A program made the translations under genes and the position numbers. A stretch of DNA of 64,000 nt from positions 7,447,501 through 7,511,500 of the forward strand of contig JAUCBN010000020.1 in assembly GCA_035048815.1 (NCBI GenBank), written 5' to 3'. This stretch comes from Abelmoschus esculentus. Its lineage: Eukaryota; Streptophyta; Magnoliopsida; Malvales; Malvaceae. The notes under the pieces were generated by a model. It had not been told where the DNA came from. It did not search any database and worked only from the letters and a program-made list of their open reading frames with translations. Positions 56,982 to 64,000 of the stretch are shown here, piece by piece; the first letter of the stretch is position 1; the number at the start of each line of letters is the position of its first letter.

Positions 56982-58318
56982 TGATAAGTGCTCAACTCAC
57001 TATCACTTTTTACACCTTTTATGGGCATTAATCATTAAATCTACACCTACTCGGACCAATGCATATACTTAATGTGATATATTTAGAAGTTATGCTTATA
57101 AAGATGATATTTACAGAAAAGACAAATTTTACTGCATTTTTACATCTGTGTAGGATAAACTATTGCCGCGGCAGCAACATGGCCGAGGCAGGACCTGATG
57201 CCGAGGCAGCAGCAGAAAGACAGGAAGCGATACCGTAGGCGATTGGAAGAGAAAAATATAAGGGACGTTTTTGGACATGCAACACAAGTAACGGAGTTGG
57301 TTAGCACGAGGAAAAACCCAAGACAAGGCCACGCGGGAAAGCTTTTTATTTAGAATAAACTTGGAAATATTTTATTTATGTACATGACTTGTTCCCTACT
57401 CCAAGTTGTATTCTACTTAGGAAAGGTTTGCCCTAGGCCAAGCCTATATAAGACCTAGCCGTCCAAGGGAATAAGGAGACCCGATTCTTAGAGAGTTCAC
57501 CCTAAGACTCATTGTTTTCTTTCTCTCAAATTATGTTCTAAGTTTTCTTAGGGTTTAGGTGAAGGTTGTCGAGTACTTGTGAGAGGAGATTGTACTTTGT
57601 TCTTTGTTTCAATGCAATAAAAATATCAAGGTTTGCTTATCCTTTGCCATTCTTTGTTCTTGCATTCAAGCTCGGGAGATAAGTTTGTAAGTAATCTATT
57701 TATCTAGACTCAGGAGAGTAGATTCATGAAAGGGATAAGTACGGTGTTTCAATCGCGAAATACTAACTCGGCCTAGGGATAGGTTAAGAGTTTCAACGGC
57801 TAAAAGAAGTGTGAGATTGGTTGGTGGGTATAATTGATTCATGCCGGGAGGTATCATCAAGGACTAATCATCAACAGTACTTCGACTTAGGGATAAGCGG
57901 AGTCATCCAAGGACACTTTACCGAACTTTGATAAAGTCCACCCAAGAGCAAGGGATTGCCGCGGCGGACAAGTATCGTTGCTGCCAAGGCAGTAATCTGC
58001 ATTACTGCCGAGGCAGTGATGTAAAATTGCATTGGACAGAGACAAGTCAATCAAATCCACAATACAACATAACTGGATCCTGCCCTCTCTCTTAATCAGA
58101 TCTCATCTTTATTCTTAGTTTTCCTTATTTTAATTTATTTAGTTTCATCAAAACCAAATTTACCTGTGTCTTTATTTTATTTCTTTTTACTGAGCAAGAA
58201 GACGAAGGAGGCATATTAAGTAGACCAATCCCTGTGGAGATGATACACGATTATACTGATCACTTTATTACTTGCGATGTGTCCACTTGCACCAATTGCG
58301 CACTTTTGACACGCAACA
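56982..58318 (+). mobile_element. 3' LTR of the 8.4 kb Athila-like element
   Basis: 1,337 bp from TGATAAGTGCTC to GACACGCAACA, followed by TGGGG (58319-58323). It matches 49941-51278 with a few percent differences. Confidence 0.93.
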
Positions 58319-58383
58319 TGGGGTTATGAAATTAAAACCTTTGGAAGCAGATGGTGCCGTTTCAGCTAAAGGAAGTTATCTGG
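58319..58383 (+). mobile_element. Chromovirus 3' LTR, continuation
   Basis: After the TGGGG duplication the text (TTATGAAATTAAAACCTTTG...) has no match in the Athila-like element and must be what followed 49940 before insertion. It stops near 58383 at a change to hAT-like text. Confidence 0.6.
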
Positions 58384-58700
58384 CACGTGAGTATTCGATC
58401 GAGTCGAGTAAAAAAATTTCGAGTTATTCGAGTTAACGAGTCATATTTTATGATTCAAACTTTATTTGAATTTTTTTCGGTTCGATTTAAACGACTTTAT
58501 CTAATCATATTAAGATATATATATATATTTTCATATGTAACACTAATTCTTTATATTTTTATATATCAATATATATATATATATTGATATATCATAAAAA
58601 ATGATAGACTCATCTCAAACTTAAAAATTACTCCTTTAATTACTAAAAATTTCGAGTTACTTGAATTTTCATTTTACAACTCGAACCTTATTTGAAATGA
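58384..58700. mobile_element. Fragment resembling hAT subterminal repeats
   Basis: GTGAGTATTCGATCGAGTCG and GAGTTATTCGAGTTAACGAG at the left, and TTACAACTCGAACC with AAATGACACC at the right, look like the two ends of a short hAT-type element with a TA-rich core (58510-58585). No matching 8 bp duplication was found, so it is a fragment or a worn copy. Confidence 0.45.
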
Positions 58701-59024
58701 CACCTAAAATATTATAAAAATATTGATTTAAAAAATATAATTAGTTAACTTAAAATATTATTCATAACTGATAAATCGAAAAATTTATATCATGAGTTAT
58801 TTTTATAATATCATCAATGTGATTAACCAATTAAATATATTATTTAAATAAATTAATTATATATTTAAAATTAATTTTTATCAAATAAAAATTTATTTTA
58901 AAAAATATCAAATAAATATATTTAATTAATTAATCTTGACACCACGATATAATTTTTCTATTTAACAAATAACTTTATATTAAATGCCGCACTGCATATC
59001 TCTCCAAGCAAATATCAGAGCTTT
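58701..59024. other. AT-rich spacer
   Basis: ATTTAAAATATTA-type text without genes or clear repeats. Confidence 0.6.
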
Positions 59025-59255
59025 AGTGGGACATTGTCTGCAGCAATAGCATAGGCTAACTCTGACTCCTCGTTTCCCTAACGTTGCCACAGTCACATTG
59101 GGTTTGTCATGTAATGGAATAGACATTAAATGGACTTGCAGGCATAAGACATTGTCTGTAGTAGTAGCATATGTTAACTTTGACTTCTCTTTTTTCAAAC
59201 GACGCTACAGTCACATTGGTTTTGTCAAGTAATGGAACAGGCATTAAATGGAACA
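59025..59255. repeat. Two-copy tandem duplication, about 120 bp
   Basis: AGACATTGTCTG... to CACAGTCACATTGG, TTTGTCATGTAATGGAATAG and CATTAAATGGA occurs twice (about 59028-59136 and 59147-59255), about 20% diverged. The open frame through it on the minus strand is not recognised. Confidence 0.75.
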
Positions 59256-59539
59256 ATCTTATTTAGAAATCTCCTGTTCCAATAGTCATCATTACACAGA
59301 TTCGCTTAGACAAAATGGTGAAACTTCTCCTCCAGTAAACCTTCCTTAACATGCTGATAAAGCTTGAACAAAATATCACAATTGTGAAATATTTAAAACT
59401 AAGTTGAGAATTTTATGATAATATGTTGAGTCTAAGGCTCAAATGTGAAATATTAGGATGCTACAAGCATTAATATATTTAATGAAAAAAATTTAATAAG
59501 ACTAATAAAAATATTTTAAAAAGTTATACAAAATAATTA
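59256..59539. other. Spacer before the right array, nothing recognised
   Basis: AT-rich, no open frame of note. Confidence 0.5.
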
Positions 59540-61266
59540 TTTACCCTAAACCCCAACACTATACCCTAAATCTTATTTACCTTATTTACCCTAAACCCTA
59601 AACTCTATTTAGGGTCAAACTAATGGATGAAATATTAGGTCTGTTTACCAACATAGGAAAACAAGTTCTCGTTTGTGATTTTTTAGAACCTTATTTCCTT
59701 AAACCCCAACCCTATACCCTAAACCTTATTTACCTAAACCCAACCCTTTACCCTAAACATCTTGGTGCACTATTCAGAACGATATTCACTTCTTAAAAGA
59801 AGTTGGTAAATAGGGTCAAACTAATTTATGATATATTAGGCTTGTTTACCAACTTAGGTATACTCTTATTTAGGGTTAAACTAATTGATGAAATATTAGG
59901 CCTGTTTACCAACATAGGTAAATAGGCTCCCGTTTGTGATTTTTTAGAACCTTATTTCCCTAAACCATATTTACCCCAAACCTAAACCCTAAATTTCTTG
60001 GTGCACTATTCCGAACGAGGTTCACTGCTTAAAACAAGTTGTTAAATAGGGTCAAACTAATTGATGAAATATTAGGCCAGTTTACCAACATAAGCAAATA
60101 CCTTAATATAGGGTCTAGGGTTTACATAAAACTTTTTTTACCTAAACCCTAACTTTCTTGGTGCACTTATTGATGACATATTAGACTTGTTTACCAATTT
60201 AGGTAAACCGGCTTCCGTTGTTGATTTGTAGAACCTTATTTCCCTATACCATTTACCCTAAACCTTATTTACCCTAAACCATATACCATATTTACACTAT
60301 TTAAGAATAAAATAAAGCTTATTTATCCTAAATATCTTGCTGCACTATTCAGAACGATGTTCACTGCTTAAAATAAGTTGGTAAATATGGTTCTAAAACT
60401 AATTGATGAAATATTAGGCTTGTTTACCAACATAGTAAATTCCTATTTAGTGCCAAACTAATTGATGAAATATTAGTCCCCTTTACATAAACCTTTTTCA
60501 CCTAAACCCTAAACCTTATTTAACTAAACCCCTTAGACCCTAACTTTCTTGGTACACTATTTCGAAAGATGTTCGTTGGTTATTTACATTATTTACCTAA
60601 ACCTCAACCCTAAACGCTATTTACCGTAAACCTTATTTACGTAAACCCCAACCTTATACCCTAAACTCCATTTACTCTAAAACCTAACTCATCTTATTTA
60701 CATAAACTCCAACCCTTTACCCTAAACATTATTTACCCCAACCTTAAATATCTTGGTGCACTATTCTGAATGATGTTCACTGCTTAAAAGAAGTTGGTAA
60801 ATAGGGTCAAACTAATTGATGAAATATTAGGCTTGTTTACCAATATAGGTAAACGGGCTCCCAATTGTGATTTTTTAAAACCTTATTTCCCTAACCCTAA
60901 ACCATATTTACCCCAACCATAAATCCTAAATTTTTTGGTGCAATATTTAGAACTATGTTCACTGCTTAAAACAAGATAGTAAATAAGATTCTAAAACTAA
61001 TTGATGAAATATTAGGCTTTTTTACCAACATTGGCATACTGGCTTCCAATTTTGATTTTTTAGAACCTTATTTTCCTAAACCCTATTTACCTAAACCCTA
61101 AACCTTATTTACCCTAAACCATAAATTTCTTGGTGCACTATTCCGAAAGATGTTCACTGCTTAAAACAAGTTGGTAAATAAGGTCAAACTAATTGATGAA
61201 ATATTAGGCTTTTTTACCAACATAGGTACACTGGCTTCCAATTGTGATTTTTTTATAACCTTATTT
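59540..61266. repeat. Right telomere-like minisatellite array (inverted to the left array)
   Basis: About nine or ten units in the opposite orientation to 44989-46035. CCCTAAACC strings, TTCTTGGTGCACTATTC, GATGTTCACTGCTTAAAACA, AACTAATTGATGAAATATTA, GGCTTGTTTACCAACATAGG and TTGTGATTTTTTAGAACC follow in fixed order. Unit lengths vary through internal deletions. No coding sequence. Confidence 0.88.
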
Positions 61267-61479
61267 CTTGGTTTCCAATCTGTTAAACGGTGTTGTATAG
61301 GGGAACAAAAAATTACCACTGTGGCATATACATGTACCATCATACACTAAATTCTCAACAAAAAAAACTTCAACTTCCATTCAGCGGAGAAGAGGGAAAA
61401 TAGGCACAAGACTATTTTGAAGGTGTGTATCTGTGGATAGTAAACAAGAAAAAATTCATAAGAAAATGACAGTGTACAT
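61267..61479. other. Junction between the right array and the exon-repeat gene
   Basis: Mixed-composition text with no recognised feature. The array ends in CTTATTTCTTGG and does not show an obvious inverted terminus. Confidence 0.5.
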
Positions 61480-63368
61480 TTACTTGCTTTCAAACGGGAG
61501 AAAGCTTGGTAGTAATACTGAATCAATTCTATTTAGATGTATTGCATTGACATATTTGTTCTCATACCTGGTCAGAATCTTTCCTTCTCTCTTAATTCTC
61601 GTGGGTATTAGATTACTTGGAGATAAACCCAAAAGACGATTTCTTACTGCATTATGTGCATGATCACTTGCAAGATCCTGCATCAAATCGTCATGCTCAT
61701 TCTCATGTGCTGGAGGAGGAACCGAAATATTTCTTGTACATGAAAGCTTTGTGAGAAAAGCAGAGAATGTGGTTTGTTTTATGCAATCCAAGGTTATGTA
61801 AATGAAAAGAAAAATAAAGTTTACCTACATCGTGTGCTTGATCACCTGCAAGATCCTTCATTAAATCCTCATGCTCGTGATCTTCTGCTTGAGGAGGAAT
61901 CAAATTTTCTACCATAAATATCATTAAGATGTACGAGAAAATAAACTATAAGTACTTATCATTTAGGATATAGATTATGAAATTAAAGAGATTATATCAT
62001 AGAAAATTTTAGGGATAATGTCATTAAAGGGCTAAGAAGAAGAATTATCTCTCATTTTCAAAAATTTTTAATATTTGAGATAATTTTCCTTGTCCGACTA
62101 CACGCCAACTGTTGCAGATTACAGAAGATAAGACTAGAAAAATCTCACCCAAAATTAAAATCTATACAGATTACTGATTACATTCTTAATTCTTATCGCC
62201 ACCATTTATGGAAGTCAAATAAGGATGTGTACTTACAACCTTAAAGTTGACTATGATTTGCTGCAACAAGACAAAATTAGTTCAATGGATTCTTACAACC
62301 TTAAAGTAGCTGAACTCTTGAAATATCATCTATATACGAAAGTTATGCGAGAAAAGCAGAGAGCGTGGTTTGTTCTATACAATTCAAGGTTATGTAAAGG
62401 AAAAATATTTACCTATATTTGGCAGCCCCCTTGGTCTCTTATCCATCTATCTCATGGCCCTTTCTCTTCTTCTTAAGTAAGTGAGAAACTCTTTAGGCCT
62501 CTGAGTCGAAACACCTGCATGATCATGCTCTTGTGCTGGAGCATTTGCATTATCATGCTCTTGTGCTGGAGGAGTACCTTGTGCTGGAGGAGTAGCTGAA
62601 ATATATTATAGATTCTACTGCTCATCATCCCCCCATCCTCTTCTTGTGATGGAAGAATTCCTGAAATATCATCTATATACAAAAGTTATGCAAGAAAAGC
62701 AGAGAGCGTGGTTTGTTCAACACAATTCAAGGTTATGTAAAGGAAAAAAATATACTTACCTGCATCATCTTGTTGTAGCACACCATCCCATTCATTATTC
62801 TGCTCTTGTGGTGGAAGATTTTCTGTAATATCCTCTGTATATGAAATTGTTAAAAGTTAGGGAAATTTATTTCTAGATATTTAGCTGCTGAATTTTAAGG
62901 AAATCTGTTCTATACCTGCATGATCCTGGTGCTAGTCATCCCCTACATTCTCTTGCTCTTGTGTTGGAGAAGTACCTGGGATATCTTTTGTATACAAATA
63001 AACTTTGTGAGAAAAGCAAATACAATCCAAGGTTATGTAAAGGGAAAAAAAACTTTACTTACATCATACAAATAATCACAACGCTCATTCCAAGCTTTGA
63101 TGTTCATCGCATTTTTTTACTCCCAATTTCTTTTAGGTCCTGTTCTTTTTCTTATCATTTTAGAATGATACGTCTTTAATTCTTTGTTTCGAGCACCAAA
63201 TGGACGAGATTTTATTGGTCTCCTCGTTATCAAAACACCAGGATCATAGAGAATTTTCTTCTCTACACATATAATTGATGTCAAACACCTTTCCAAGGCA
63301 ACTTGACGATTATATTGCGGAGGCAAGAAATCTTCTTCCAATCGTGCGTATGAGTTGAATTTAACCTG
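61480..63368 (-). pseudogene. Unrecognised gene with tandemly duplicated short exons
   Basis: Minus-strand exon model: 63368-63059, 62975-62916, 62822-62760, 62660 to about 62605, 62595-62413, 61908-61825, 61732-61480. The first exon encodes a basic region (NRQVALERCLTSIICVEKKI, ITRRPIKSRPFGARNKELKT). Each middle exon starts and ends in phase 1 and encodes an acidic repeat beginning with a PPQE-type phrase (ENLPPQEQNNEWDG, GTSPTQEQENVGDD, PPQAEDHEHEDLMKDLAGDQ, PPPAHENEHDDLMQDLASDH). The last exon ends ILTRYENKYVNAIHLNRIDS to TAA. Introns of 83-99 bp with GT...AG ends share about 70 bp of sequence (GAGAAAAGCAGAGAGCGTGG on plus). In-frame stops in exons 1, 2 and 5 and a 1 bp loss at the last acceptor suggest a pseudogene. 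No family was recognised. Confidence 0.55.
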
Positions 63369-63478
63369 TTTGAATATTAAATAAGAAAATAATTTGAAAT
63401 GTTTAAAACAAATACCAATTCAAACTAGCATTCAACTAATACCAATTTTAAAGATTTAAAACTAATACCAATTCAAAC
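63369..63478. other. Upstream of the exon-repeat gene, ACTAATACCAATTCAAACT repeat
   Basis: ACTAATACCAATTCAAACT-like phrases occur three times (63410-63478). The polypyrimidine and CAG acceptor at the edge of the first modelled exon suggests that more upstream exons existed and that the LTR at 63479 landed in an intron. Confidence 0.45.
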
Positions 63479-64000
63479 TGATAAGTGCTCAAAAGATCAT
63501 TATTTTATACACCTTTCATGGGCAATAAGCACTTATCTCACACTTACTTGGACTGATGCATGCGCTTAATAAGCAATATTCAGATATTCTGCTATTATAA
63601 CTTACAAAGCTAATATTTATAGAAAAATACAGAATTTACGATATCTTCTGTACATGCAGGAACAATTACTGCCGAGGCAGGGTTGAGGCCGAGGCAGAAG
63701 CTGGGCCGCGGCAGCAACTGAAGCTCCAGCATCAATACTAGAGGCGATTTAGAGAGAGTTCAACCCTAAGAATTATTGTGTTCTAAGCTTTCTTAGGGTT
63801 AGGTGAAGGTTGTCGAGTACTTGTGAGAGGAGATTGTACTTTGTTTCTCATTTCAATGCAATAAAACATTAAGATTTGCTTATTCTTTGCCATTCTTTGC
63901 TCTTGCATCCAAGCCCGGGAGGGAAGTTTGTGAGTAATCTATTTATCTAGACTCGGGAGAGTTAGATTCACGAAAGGAGTAAGTACGGTATTTGAAAAAT
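63479..64000 (+). mobile_element. LTR related to the 8.4 kb element, cut by the window edge
   Basis: Starts TGATAAGTGCTCAAAAGATC and follows the LTR at 49941 block by block (GAGGCGATTTAGAGAGAGTT, GGTGAAGGTTGTCGAGTACT, GAGATTGTACTTTGTT, TTATCTAGACTCGGGAGAG), but with a shorter middle. It carries CTGCCGAGGCAG at 63669-63680. The same superfamily but a different subfamily. The element continues to the right. Confidence 0.85.

Larger units (their letters stand above)
49941..58318 (+). mobile_element. Athila-like non-autonomous LTR retrotransposon, complete ends
   Basis: 8,378 bp with two LTRs of about 1,338 bp, an intact tRNA-Asp primer site, gag, protease, an extra ORF, a polypurine tract, and exact TGGGG duplications (49936-49940, 58319-58323). 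No RT, RNase H or integrase could be found, so movement would need proteins from another element. By eye the first 280 bp of the two LTRs differ at about ten sites, mainly transitions, so it is not a very recent arrival. Confidence 0.93.

Overview
This is plant nuclear DNA, AT-rich and heavily repeated. The supporting signs are a three-exon PAR1-family gene, a eukaryotic tRNA-Cys, plant-type LTR retrotransposons with tRNA-Met and tRNA-Asp primer sites, hAT and Mutator-like transposons, and degenerate TTTAGGG-type repeats. A core eudicot, perhaps a Malvales relative, fits what I recognise, but the species is a weak inference. Only two host genes look intact: PAR1 (39727-40455) and tRNA-Cys-GCA (36755-36826). 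Two more gene-like loci look broken: a GRF zinc-finger gene (46394-46853) and an unrecognised gene with repeated exons (61480-63368).

Layout. 1-16583: a minus-strand Ty1/copia element (RT at 1-653, integrase near 13.7 kb, 5' LTR at 16349-16583) split by Ty3/gypsy material at 654-12901. That material is a gypsy-type LTR (654-2609), then a gypsy element with 2.7 kb LTRs (2610-6391 and 10232-12901) and a decayed gag. Its 5' LTR holds a clean solo-LTR insertion and is abutted by a second LTR type next to the PBS. 16584-20296: AT-rich spacer with minisatellites. 20297-31162: a Mutator-like element with about 330 bp inverted repeats and an exact 9 bp target duplication. Inside it sits an Athila-like LTR-internal-LTR-internal-LTR array (20672-29832) with its own 5 bp duplication. 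31898-39611: three non-autonomous hAT elements with 8 bp duplications (one contains a tRNA-type SINE) around the tRNA gene. The third ends about 30 bp upstream of the PAR1 TATA box. 40960-44988: a second minus-strand copia copy split by a 1,755 bp solo LTR. 44989-61266: two arrays of a 160-205 bp repeat in opposite orientation. Between them lie the GRF gene, a chromovirus remnant (47075-49935) and, inside its LTR, an 8.4 kb Athila-like element (49941-58318) with gag and protease but no RT or integrase and with one extra ORF. 61480-63368: the repeated-exon gene. 63479-64000: the start of another LTR related to the one at 49941.

Working together. There is no operon-like cooperation; the window is a record of nested insertions. 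The order can be read from the duplications: copia before gypsy before solo LTR on the left, minisatellite before MULE before Athila-like array in the middle, and copia or chromovirus before solo LTR or Athila-like element on the right. The strongest unexplained signals are a conserved 26-nt hairpin with a compensatory change in the 3' UTR of both Athila-like families, family-specific short palindromes scattered through several unrelated LTRs, the inverted telomere-like arrays, and the exon-repeat gene.
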